From positions 1-64,000 of the forward strand of contig DAISIT010000001.1 in NCBI GenBank assembly GCA_036821845.1: a stretch of DNA of 64,000 bases. Reading direction: 5' to 3'. Origin of the DNA: JAEUMD01 sp937950105 (GTDB lineage: Bacteria > Pseudomonadota > Alphaproteobacteria > Rhizobiales > Hyphomicrobiaceae). A model generated the notes under the pieces. The model made no database searches. It was not told the DNA's origin and saw only the letters and a program-made list of their open reading frames with translations. Positions 45,794 to 53,492 of this stretch are shown here, piece after piece. The position numbers and the translations under genes are program-made. Position 1 is the first letter of the stretch, and each line of letters begins with the position of its first letter.

Positions 45794-46204
45794 ATGTCCG
45801 GCGCAGAAAGCGTGAAGGTGGTGAAGCCCGGCCAGACCTACGTCGGCGCGCAGGGCTTCACCTATGGTGCCGGCGTCTCGCGCGAGACGGTCGGCGAGAC
45901 CAGCATCTGCATGAACGTGCTGCCGATGCCGCCCGGCGCCAAGGCGCGCTCGCATTTCCACAAGGGCATCGACACCATCGCCTACCTGATCGACGGGCGT
46001 TGCGCCGTCTATTACGGCAACCGGCTCGAGCACCGCTTGCAGGCCGAGGCGGGCGATCACGTCTTCATGCCGCGCGACGTGCCGCACGCGCCCGTCAACG
46101 ACAGCGGCGCGCCATGCACGTGGATCGTGGTGCATTCCTCCGGCAGCGACCAGGACGACATCGTGCTGACGCCGGAGCTGGACCGCGTCCTGCCGGTGTT
46201 CTGA
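45794..46204 (+). CDS. Small cupin-domain protein
   Basis: 136 residues, a single beta-barrel cupin. Motif 1 is seen in PPGAKARSHFHKGIDTIAYLIDG (His-x-His, later Glu missing but Asp present), motif 2 in EAGDHVFMPRDVPHAPVN with the metal-binding His. Function unknown. AGGAGGG sits 5 bases upstream of ATG 45794. Probably in an operon with the superoxide dismutase gene. Confidence 0.82.
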   Translation: MSGAESVKVVKPGQTYVGAQGFTYGAGVSRETVGETSICMNVLPMPPGAKARSHFHKGIDTIAYLIDGRCAVYYGNRLEHRLQAEAGDHVFMPRDVPHAPVNDSGAPCTWIVVHSSGSDQDDIVLTPELDRVLPVF

Positions 46205-46239
46205 CGGTCGCCCGGCGGCTCGCGCGCGGGGCAATGCGA

Positions 46240-46267
46240 TTGAGGCCCCGTCACATCGTGATATGAT
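46240..46267 (+). promoter_or_regulatory. Predicted promoter of the DUF302 gene
   Basis: TTGAGG (46240-46245) and TATGAT (46262-46267) with a 16-base spacer. Transcription would start near 46274, about 105 bases before the start codon. It follows the cupin gene stop by 36 bases. Confidence 0.5.
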
Positions 46268-46379
46268 GATCTCAAGTCACTCCACCTCATAACAAGAGAG
46301 TGATGCGTGGAAGCGCCGTGCGATGCAGGTCGAGCGATCTGCCGCGACAACCCCTGTTGCAAAGCGTTGGGAGGACCCC

Positions 46380-46886
46380 GTGTTGAATGCTGTACTGCGT
46401 CTCGCCGTCGGCGCGCTCTTTGCCGCCTTCATTGCCACCACGCCGCTGTCGTCCACGGCTACAGCCGCCGAGGTCGAGAAGCGCGGCGAAGCCTGGGTCG
46501 TGTATCTGCCCGGCGAGCTCGATTTCCACGAAGTGTTCGGCCGGCTCCAGTCGGAGATCATGGGCGCCAACTGGGAGATCACCAACGTCCAGAACATCGA
46601 CACCGGCCTGATGCAATATGGCGTGCAGATCCAGAACAAGGTGATCTCGGCCTGCAAGTCGCAACTGCTGGCGCAGGCGATCAAGGAAGACCCGTTCATC
46701 TCGCTCGCGGTGCCGTGCCGCTTCACCGTGTTCCGCGACGCTGCCGCCAACAAGCTGGTGGTCGGGTTCGCCGATCCGGTCGCCGAGGCCAAGGCGCTCG
46801 GCATCAAGAACTACATGGCCGCCGGCAAGGCCACGGAGGAACTAAAGTCCGTGCTGAAGACGATGGCCGATTTCTACGGGAAGTAG
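46380..46886 (+). CDS. Exported DUF302-like protein
   Basis: 168 residues from GTG 46380. The leader (about residues 1-29, RLAVGALFAAFIATTPLSSTATA) is a signal peptide. The mature part contains the DUF302-like pattern GELDFHEVFGRLQSEIMGANW ... NIDTGLMQYGVQIQNKVISACK ... SLAVPCRFTVFRDAAANKLVVGFADP. Function unknown; Cys residues near 93 and 115 may form a disulfide. GGGAGGA at 46369-46375 lies 4 bases before GTG 46380 and 7 before TTG 46383, so either may be used; an in-frame ATG at 46323 would give a long leader. A strong terminator follows. Confidence 0.75.
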   Translation: MLNAVLRLAVGALFAAFIATTPLSSTATAAEVEKRGEAWVVYLPGELDFHEVFGRLQSEIMGANWEITNVQNIDTGLMQYGVQIQNKVISACKSQLLAQAIKEDPFISLAVPCRFTVFRDAAANKLVVGFADPVAEAKALGIKNYMAAGKATEELKSVLKTMADFYGK

Positions 46887-46921
46887 CGTCGGCAGCGGGA
46901 CATCTGTTGTTTCGCAGTTTG

Positions 46922-46954
46922 TGCGGGCCGCCTTCGCGCGGCCCGCAGCGGTTT
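46922..46954 (+). terminator. Terminator after the DUF302 gene
   Basis: TGCGGGCCGC (46922-46931) pairs perfectly over 10 bases with 46938-46947 around a 6-base loop. The short following GGTTTG is a poor T-tract, but stem strength and position 35 bases after the stop support the call. Confidence 0.65.
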
Positions 46955-47034
46955 GCCACGATCGCTGCTCGATTGTGCCGCCGAAGGTCTGATTTAGGCC
47001 AGCTGCTGCCGTGGCTGATAACCGGCTGGGCTCG

Positions 47035-47928
47035 TCAGTTGGTGGCCACTTGACGCAGATGCTCAACCAGACGCTGCGCTCCGGCCGGTAGACTTGCCAG
47101 CCGCCTGACACCGATCGCCAACCGCCGTTTCGCCCACGGGTCGCTCAGCCTGACAACATCGATCTTCATGGTTCGCCGGCAGCGTCGCGCGGTCGCCTCT
47201 GGCACGATACCGACCCCGGCACCGACCTCGACCATCCTGCACACGGAGTCGAAGGTCGTCACGCGCGCGCGGATGTTCAGATTTCCACCCAGCCGAGTAG
47301 CGTGTCCAACCACATGTCGCTGAAGTGCACTGTCGCGCGGCAGTCCGATGAACGGGCGATCGACAGCATCGGCCAAGGTCAGATTTCTCCTGCGCGAGGC
47401 AGGGTCTCCGCGGGGCACCACGAGAACCAGTACGTCAGTCCGGAATGGGAACTGCTCGATGGAGTCGGGCAACGCTACGGCGGAAGCTATGCCGACATCC
47501 GCCGTACCTGACGTCAATGCTGATGCAATGTCGGCACTCTCGCGCTCTTCGATGTCGAGTGAGATCGTCGGATTCGCGGTCAGAAATGCAGCGAGAACTC
47601 TCGGCAAGTGCTCGCTGAGCGCGGCGGTATTCGACAGCAGGCGAACACTGCCCGACAGGCCGCGCGCAAAGCTACCGAGGTCGCCGCGCATCCGCTCGAC
47701 CTGCTGCACGACCAGCCGGGCATGCTCGACGAGGCATTGACCTGCGGCCGTCAATCGCACGCCACGACGGTCGCGCGCCAACAGCGGTGTGCCAAGCGCG
47801 ACCTCCATGCCACGGATGCGCGCGCTCGCAGACGCCAATGCGAGACTGGATCGCTCAGCGCCGTGCGTAATGCTCTGCGCATCGGCAACGTGAAGGAACA
47901 ACTTGAGGTCGACGAGATCGAAACGCAC
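47035..47928 (-). CDS. LysR-family transcriptional regulator
   Basis: 297 residues. An N-terminal winged helix-turn-helix (about 1-60; FDLVDLKLFLHVADAQSITHGAER ... ARIRGMEVALGTPLLARDRRGVRLT) and a two-lobed effector-binding domain. GTG 47928 was chosen because GGAG lies 7 bases upstream and the HTH begins at once; an in-frame ATG at 47979 would add 17 residues. It is divergent from a TauE/SafE permease gene across 86 bases, the classical layout in which the regulator controls its neighbour. The effector is unknown; a sulfonate or sulfite-related compound is possible. Confidence 0.9.
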   Translation of the reverse strand: MRFDLVDLKLFLHVADAQSITHGAERSSLALASASARIRGMEVALGTPLLARDRRGVRLTAAGQCLVEHARLVVQQVERMRGDLGSFARGLSGSVRLLSNTAALSEHLPRVLAAFLTANPTISLDIEERESADIASALTSGTADVGIASAVALPDSIEQFPFRTDVLVLVVPRGDPASRRRNLTLADAVDRPFIGLPRDSALQRHVVGHATRLGGNLNIRARVTTFDSVCRMVEVGAGVGIVPEATARRCRRTMKIDVVRLSDPWAKRRLAIGVRRLASLPAGAQRLVEHLRQVATN

Positions 47929-47951
47929 AGCTTGGCTCCAGACTACGCGAT

Positions 47952-47972
47952 TTCCGAAGTCAGGCTTCGAAA
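47952..47972. promoter_or_regulatory. Dyad operator candidate for the LysR regulator
   Basis: TTCCGAAG-TCAGG-CTTCGAAA, an imperfect inverted repeat around a CGAAG/CTTCG core, in the short space between the divergent lysR and tauE genes. It contains a T-N11-A-like arrangement usual for LysR-type binding sites. It lies 24 bases upstream of the lysR start. Confidence 0.5.
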
Positions 47973-48014
47973 CCTCCACATTGCCAGAGATGGGATCATG
48001 CGCAACCGTACGTC

Positions 48015-48755
48015 ATGTCCGATTCAACGCTCATCCTCGTCGGCGCCGTGTTCGCCCTTGCGGGTTTCGTCAAGGGGGTAATCGGGCTCGGCCTGCCCAC
48101 GATCTCGATGGGTCTTCTGGCTACAGTCATGTCGCCGGTGCATGCGGCCGCCATTCTGCTGCTGCCCTCCTTCGTCACAAATGTCTGGCAGATGATCGCA
48201 GGGCCGGCATTCGGTGTCGTGCTGCGGCGGCTGTGGCCTATGATGCTTGCCGTGTGCGCCGGTACCTGGGCAGGTCTCGGCCTGATGACAGGGACAACTG
48301 CGCGGTTCGGCACGACGCTCCTCGGCGCGGCATTGGTGCTTTACGCCGTCACCGGACTGGCGGCCTGGCGGTTGTCGACCCCGAAGGCTTGGGAGCCGAT
48401 CCTATCGCCGCTCGTCGGCGCCATTACAGGACTGATCACGGCTGCTACGGGTGTTTTCGTGATCCCGGCCGTCCCGTATCTGCAGGCGATCGGCCTCGAG
48501 AAAGAGGAACTCGTACAGGCGCTCGGCTTGTCGTTCACCGTCTCCACTCTCGCCCTCGCCATCAATGTTGCCGTCGAAGGCGGAATTCAAGTCTCGATGG
48601 CCGGTGATACGGCCGTCGCACTAGGGGTTGCGTGTGTCGGAATGTGGATCGGGCAGGCGATCCGTCTGCGTATGTCCCCCTCCGTGTTCCGCAGGTCGTT
48701 CTTCGCCGGGCTCCTACTGCTGGGTCTATATCTGGTTGCACGATCTGTCGCCTGA
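48015..48755 (+). CDS. TauE/SafE-family membrane permease
   Basis: 246 residues, about seven or eight membrane helices in two repeated halves (each beginning FVKGVIGLGLPTISMGLLA and LITAATGVFVIPAVPYLQA). Members are thought to export sulfite, sulfonates or other organic anions. It lies opposite a LysR gene and is probably controlled by it. It converges on dxs with a 42-base gap. There is no good ribosome-binding site before ATG 48015. Confidence 0.88.
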   Translation: MSDSTLILVGAVFALAGFVKGVIGLGLPTISMGLLATVMSPVHAAAILLLPSFVTNVWQMIAGPAFGVVLRRLWPMMLAVCAGTWAGLGLMTGTTARFGTTLLGAALVLYAVTGLAAWRLSTPKAWEPILSPLVGAITGLITAATGVFVIPAVPYLQAIGLEKEELVQALGLSFTVSTLALAINVAVEGGIQVSMAGDTAVALGVACVGMWIGQAIRLRMSPSVFRRSFFAGLLLLGLYLVARSVA

Positions 48756-48797
48756 ACGTTGCGGCGAACGAAGGCAGCTTAGGGTCAAAAGCCGCGC

Positions 48798-50708
48798 CTA
48801 CGCCCGGTCCGCACCCAACAGCCGCTCGCGGCCGAGGGCCTTGAAGACGGTTTCGACGATACCGGCGGCGCCGAGGCCGGCTTCCTCGTACATCACCTCG
48901 GGCTTGCCGTGCTCGATGAACTTGTCCGGCAGTACCATGGGGCGCACCTTGAGGCCGCGGTCGAGCAGACCGTTCGACGCGAGGTGGTGCAGCACGAACG
49001 AGCCGAAGCCGCCGATCGAGCCTTCCTCGACCGTGACCAGCACTTCGTGCTCGCGGGCCAGACGTTCGACAAGTTCCGTGTCGAGGGGTTTGGCGAAGCG
49101 CGCATCCGCGACCGTCGTCGAGAGGCCGAACGAGGCGAGCTGTTCCGCCGCCTTCAACGCGTCGCGCAGGCGGGTGCCGAGCGAGAGGATGGCGACGGCC
49201 GAGCCCTCGCGCACGATGCGGCCCTTGCCGACGGTAAGGGGCATGCCCTCGGCCGGCATCTCGATGCCGACGCCATCGCCGCGCGGATAGCGGAACGCGC
49301 TCGGCCGGTCGTCGATCACCGCCGCGGTCGCCACCATGTGCTTCAGCTCGGCCTCGTCGGCCGCCGCCATGATGACCATGTCCGGCAGGCAGCCGAGATA
49401 GGCGATGTCGAACGAGCCAGCGTGCGTGGCACCGTCCGCACCGACGAGGCCGGCGCGGTCGATGGCGAAGCGCACCGGCAGACGCTGGATGGCGACATCG
49501 TGCACGACCTGATCGTAGGCGCGCTGCAGGAAGGTGGAATAGAGCGCGCAGAACGGCTTCAGGCCCTCGGTCGCGAGACCGGCCGCGAACGTCACCGCGT
49601 GCTGCTCGGCGATGCCGACGTCGAACGTGCGATCCGGAAACTCCCTGGCGAACACGTCGAGGCCGGTGCCCGAAGGCATCGCCGCGGTGATGGCGACGAC
49701 CGCCTTGTCCTTCCTCGCCTGTTCGATCAGGCTGTCGGCGAACACGCGCGTATAGCTCGGCGCATTCGACTTCGGCTTCACCTGCGCGCCGGTGACGACG
49801 TTGAATTTGTTGACGCCATGATACTTGTCGTCGGACTCTTCCGCCGGGCCGTAGCCCTTGCCCTTCTTGGTCACGACGTGGACGAGGATCGGCCCCTGCT
49901 TGGCGTCGCGCACGTTCTTCAACACGGGCAGCAGCTGGTTGAAATCGTGGCCGTCGATCGGGCCGACGTAATAGAAGCCGAGTTCCTCGAACCAGGCGCC
50001 GCCCTGCCAGAGGTGGCGCGTATATTCCTCGACGCGGGCGGCGCGCCGCTCCCAGTGCTTGGGCAGCATCTTGGCGAGCTGCTTGGCAATGTCGCGCACG
50101 TAGAGATACGTGTTGCTCGACGTGATGCGCGCGAAGTACGCCGACATGGCCCCCGTCGGCGGCGCGATCGACATGTCGTTGTCGTTGAGGATGACGATCA
50201 GCCGCTCGTCACGCGCACCGGCGTTGTTCATGGCCTCGTAGGCCATGCCGGCCGACATGGCGCCGTCGCCGATTACGGCGATGACGTTGTTGGAGCCGCC
50301 CTTCAAGTCGCGCGCCACCGCCATGCCGAGACCGGCCGAGATCGACGTCGACGAGTGGCCGGCGCCGAACGGGTCGTACTCGCTCTCGGCGCGCGTCGTG
50401 AACCCGGTGAGGCCGCCCGGCTGGCGCAGCGTGCGGATACGGTCGCGACGGCCGGTGATGATCTTGTGCGGATAGGCTTGGTGGCCGACGTCCCAGATCA
50501 GGCGGTCGCGCGGCGTGTCGAACACCCAGTGCAGCGCCACCGTCAGCTCGACGACGCCGAGGCCGGCGCCGAGATGCCCGCCGGTGACGGACACCGCATC
50601 GATCATCTCGGTTCGCAGTTCGTCGGCGACCTGACGCAGCTTGCTCTCGTCGAGCGTGCGCAGGGTCTCGGGCGTGTGAATCGTGTCGAGCAGCGGCGTT
50701 TTGCTCAC
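48798..50708 (-). CDS. dxs: 1-deoxy-D-xylulose-5-phosphate synthase
   Basis: Thiamine-diphosphate enzyme joining pyruvate and glyceraldehyde 3-phosphate, first step of the MEP isoprenoid pathway. 636 residues. H45 in TGGHLGAGLG, GDGAMSAGMAYEAMNN at 147-162 and NDN at 175-177 form the TPP/Mg site; the transketolase C-terminal domains follow with GIAEQHAVTFAAGLA and DRAGLVGADGATHAG. GTG 50708 has AAGGTGA about 9 bases upstream and gives the usual SKTPLLDTIHTPETLR start. It lies downstream of xseB; ispA, often between the two in other bacteria, is absent. Confidence 0.96.
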   Translation of the reverse strand: MSKTPLLDTIHTPETLRTLDESKLRQVADELRTEMIDAVSVTGGHLGAGLGVVELTVALHWVFDTPRDRLIWDVGHQAYPHKIITGRRDRIRTLRQPGGLTGFTTRAESEYDPFGAGHSSTSISAGLGMAVARDLKGGSNNVIAVIGDGAMSAGMAYEAMNNAGARDERLIVILNDNDMSIAPPTGAMSAYFARITSSNTYLYVRDIAKQLAKMLPKHWERRAARVEEYTRHLWQGGAWFEELGFYYVGPIDGHDFNQLLPVLKNVRDAKQGPILVHVVTKKGKGYGPAEESDDKYHGVNKFNVVTGAQVKPKSNAPSYTRVFADSLIEQARKDKAVVAITAAMPSGTGLDVFAREFPDRTFDVGIAEQHAVTFAAGLATEGLKPFCALYSTFLQRAYDQVVHDVAIQRLPVRFAIDRAGLVGADGATHAGSFDIAYLGCLPDMVIMAAADEAELKHMVATAAVIDDRPSAFRYPRGDGVGIEMPAEGMPLTVGKGRIVREGSAVAILSLGTRLRDALKAAEQLASFGLSTTVADARFAKPLDTELVERLAREHEVLVTVEEGSIGGFGSFVLHHLASNGLLDRGLKVRPMVLPDKFIEHGKPEVMYEEAGLGAAGIVETVFKALGRERLLGADRA

Positions 50709-50933
50709 GGACGGTCTCACCTTTCGAGCGGAGCGCCGCAGGTTCTGTCCCGCAGTCGCAAGCTGCCGGCCCGGAGGCATGATGCCAGCGGAGCCGTGCG
50801 GCCTTTTGTATCAGACGTGAATTTTAGGGCACACGGGCCCGATGCTCAACCACCGGCATCGAGGGTGCGCGAAACTGACACCTGTCAGAATGGCGCCCTG
50901 CCTTCTGCGGCATTGGGGCCGCCTCTCCGGGCC

Positions 50934-51209
50934 TCAACCGCGCTCCGGGTCGAGCGGTTCGGTGCCGCGCGGGGTGCCGTCCGGGTTGAAGGTGAGCTTC
51001 TCGACCTTGGCCTCGGCCTGCTTGAGCAGGCGGTCGCAATGCTCCTTCAGGGCCTCGCCACGCTCGTAGATGACGATGCTTTCCTCGAGTTCGACATCGC
51101 CGCGTTCGAGCCGGCCGACAATACTCTCGAGTTCCTTCAGCGCGCGCTCGAAGCTCATTTCGGCGATGTCGGCGGTGCCGCGCGCCTGCGGCTTGTGGGT
51201 ATTGCTCAT
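50934..51209 (-). CDS. xseB: Exodeoxyribonuclease VII small subunit
   Basis: Small helical subunit of exonuclease VII, partner of XseA encoded at 11322-12998. 91 residues with the family helix pair FERALKELESIVGRLERGDVELEESI and YERGEALKEHCDRLLKQAEAKVEKL. GAGGC lies 6 bases before ATG 51209. In an order with the histone-deacetylase-like gene and dxs that is usual in Hyphomicrobiales. Confidence 0.95.
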   Translation of the reverse strand: MSNTHKPQARGTADIAEMSFERALKELESIVGRLERGDVELEESIVIYERGEALKEHCDRLLKQAEAKVEKLTFNPDGTPRGTEPLDPERG

Positions 51210-51421
51210 CGGGCAGCCTCGGACAGGGAGCGGGCGGGCGAAAGGGAATCGGCCCGCAGGTTGGGCCAGCCGGGCGCCGGGGTCAAATCCGCAGGCTACG
51301 GGGCCGCGGCTGTCCCCGGTCACGTTCGCGCCGGTCGAGCCGGAATTTGCGCGGCGCAAGCCACCCTGGTGTGTGCGGCACTCATTGCCCGATCTAGCCG
51401 GGCTCGGAGCGGGCTGCCGCA

Positions 51422-51450
51422 TGGATCCCGGTGACAAGCACCGGGATCCA
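51422..51450. repeat. Perfect 12-bp palindrome after the histone-deacetylase-like gene
   Basis: TGGATCCCGGTG (51422-51433) and its exact complement (51439-51450) around ACAAG. It lies 12 bases after the stop of the minus-strand gene ending at 51463, without a T-tract. GGATCCCGG-type hairpins of this form are dispersed repeats in many alphaproteobacterial genomes, so this is likely a REP-like element that may also end transcripts. Confidence 0.65.
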
Positions 51451-51462
51451 GCCCCTCTGACC

Positions 51463-52413
51463 TCACTCGGCGGCGTTCATCATGGTCTTGACGTGGACGC
51501 CGCAGGAACGGGCGAGCGCCGTCAGGTCGTAGCCGCCCTCGAGCATGGAGACGACGCGGCCCTCGCAATGCTTGTCGGCAACGTCGAGCAGCTTGTCGGT
51601 CACCCACAGGTAATCCGCCTCGACCAGTTCGATCGACGCCAGCGGGTCGTCGCGGTGGGCGTCGAAGCCGGCCGAAATGAACAGGATGTCCGGGTTGAAG
51701 TTCTTCAGCGCCGGCAGGATGCGGCTCTCGAAAGCCTCGCGGAACCTGTCGCCGCCGTCGCCAGAGCGCAGCGGCGCGTTCCACAGGTTGCCGACGCCCG
51801 TCTCCGACAGCGCGCCCGTGCCCGGAAACAGCGGCATCTGGTGAGTCGATGCGAAGAACAGGTCCTTGTCGTGCTGGAAGATGTCCTGGGTGCCGTTGCC
51901 GTGGTGGACGTCGAAATCGACCACCGCGATGCGCTCGGCGCCGTGCTTCGCCCGTGCATAAAGCCCGGCGATGGCGACGTTGGCGAACAGGCAGAAGCCC
52001 ATCGGCCGGTCGGCCTCGGCGTGGTGGCCGCACGGGCGCACCTGACAGAAGGCGTTGCGGGTGCCCGACGCCTTGTCCATGACGCGATCGACCGCCTCGA
52101 GCCCGGCGCTGACGGCGCGCAGGCCGGCTTCGAGCGAGCCGGGCGACATCACCGTATCGGGATCGAGGTGGGTGTAATCGCCCTCGTCCTTCGGCTCGGA
52201 GCGCTTGATGAGATCGAGATAGACGCGGGGATGCGCGCGCAGGATCGCCTCCTCCACGTCGTCGCGCAGAGGCGCCAATTCGCGCTTCAACCCGCTGAAC
52301 AGCTCATGGCTCAGCACCTTGTCGATGGCCCGCATGCGGTCCGGACGCTCGGGATGGCCATAGCCGGTGTCGTGATTGAGAAAGCAGGGATGCGTGATGT
52401 GGAGGGTCGGCAT
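51463..52413 (-). CDS. Histone-deacetylase-family (class II, AcuC/HdaH-like) amidohydrolase
   Basis: 316 residues. RPCGHHAE (H130, H131), zinc ligands D168 and H170 in DFDVHHGNGT, and the third Asp in SAGFDAHRDDP are all present, as is LEGGYDL. The family includes acetoin-utilisation and acetylpolyamine amidohydrolases; the bacterial substrate is unknown. It precedes xseB and dxs on the same strand, a conserved neighbourhood in this order. GAGGAAC lies about 11 bases before ATG 52413. A palindrome separates it from xseB. Confidence 0.88.
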   Translation of the reverse strand: MPTLHITHPCFLNHDTGYGHPERPDRMRAIDKVLSHELFSGLKRELAPLRDDVEEAILRAHPRVYLDLIKRSEPKDEGDYTHLDPDTVMSPGSLEAGLRAVSAGLEAVDRVMDKASGTRNAFCQVRPCGHHAEADRPMGFCLFANVAIAGLYARAKHGAERIAVVDFDVHHGNGTQDIFQHDKDLFFASTHQMPLFPGTGALSETGVGNLWNAPLRSGDGGDRFREAFESRILPALKNFNPDILFISAGFDAHRDDPLASIELVEADYLWVTDKLLDVADKHCEGRVVSMLEGGYDLTALARSCGVHVKTMMNAAE

Positions 52414-52538
52414 GTGCGCGGGCGTTCCTCGGGTCACTTTGGCGGGAAGCGATTTTCCCCGCATGTTAGCGGACTGCCGCCCTCATGTCACAAACGGCAG
52501 GCCGCTGTCATTGTCCGGCGGCAACCGGTTTTCGCATA

Positions 52539-53423
52539 TCAGGCCTGCAGCATGGACAGCGGCGCCAGCTTGACGCCCGGTGGGGGGCGGCTGTCGGCGG
52601 GTACGAAGAAGTCCGGCGCCAGCGGCATGGACGGGTCGAGGCGATAGGGCTCGAAGTCGGTGACGCCGCCGACGGTATACAGGAAGGTGTCGTCGATCAG
52701 GAAATTGCCGGTGAAGGAGCGCGAGGGCTGGCTGAAGATCAGGTGCGCCGCATCGGCCAGGATGTCCGGCGAACGGCTCATGCGCATCAGCTTGTCGCCG
52801 CCGAGGATGTTCCTGATGGCGGCCGTGGCGATGGTCGAGCGTGGCCACAACGCATTGACGGCGACACCCTTGGGGCGCAACTCCTCGGCCAGCCCCAGAA
52901 CGGCAAGGCTCATGCCGTACTTGGCGATCGAATAGGCGACGTGCCCGGCGAACCACTGCGGCTTCATGTCGAGCGGCGGCGACAGCATCAGCACGTGAGG
53001 GTTGGCGGCTTTCTCGAGATAGGGCAGGCAGGCCTGCGTGGTGACGAGCGTGCCGCGCGTGTTGACCTGGAACATGAGGTCGAAGCGCTTCGGATCGGTC
53101 TTTTCGATCGGCGTCAGCGAGATCGCGGAGGCGTTGTTGACGCAGATGTCGATGCCGCCGAACATCTCGGCCGTCTGCTTCGCCGCGGCTTGAACTTGCG
53201 CTTCGTCGCGGATGTCGCACAGGATCGGCAGCGCCCGCCCGCCCGCCTGCTCGATCTCGGCGGCCGCCGTGTGAATGGTGCCTTCGAGCTTCGGGTGCGG
53301 GTCCGATGTCTTCGCTGCGATGGCGACGTTGGCGCCGTCGCGCGCCGCGCGCACGCCGATGGCGAGGCCGATACCGCGGCTCGCGCCGGTGATGAAGAGT
53401 GTCTTGCCCTCGAGGCTCGCCAT
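52539..53423 (-). CDS. Short-chain dehydrogenase/reductase, HSDL2-like
   Basis: 294 residues. NAD(P) site TGASRGIG (12-19), NNAS at 96-99, S148 and Y164-x3-K168 as catalytic residues. SAISLTPIEKTDPKRFDLM and LSPPLDMKPQWFAGHVAYSIAKYGM are features of the HSDL2-like subgroup, but the SCP2 domain of animal HSDL2 is missing. Substrate unknown; fatty-acid metabolism is plausible given the enoyl-CoA hydratase and acyl-CoA dehydrogenase genes further upstream on the same strand. Confidence 0.87.
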   Translation of the reverse strand: MASLEGKTLFITGASRGIGLAIGVRAARDGANVAIAAKTSDPHPKLEGTIHTAAAEIEQAGGRALPILCDIRDEAQVQAAAKQTAEMFGGIDICVNNASAISLTPIEKTDPKRFDLMFQVNTRGTLVTTQACLPYLEKAANPHVLMLSPPLDMKPQWFAGHVAYSIAKYGMSLAVLGLAEELRPKGVAVNALWPRSTIATAAIRNILGGDKLMRMSRSPDILADAAHLIFSQPSRSFTGNFLIDDTFLYTVGGVTDFEPYRLDPSMPLAPDFFVPADSRPPPGVKLAPLSMLQA

Positions 53424-53492
53424 GTCGCGCCGTCTCCCGCTGTCTCGCTCCCGGTCGTCCGCGCTGCTTGGATCGCGCGCGGTTCGACATCC

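Noticed and set aside
48909..51434. 841-codon plus-strand frame opposite dxs and xseB
   Set aside because: Spans two well-identified genes and their spacer on the other strand; its translation has antisense-type composition without any domain.
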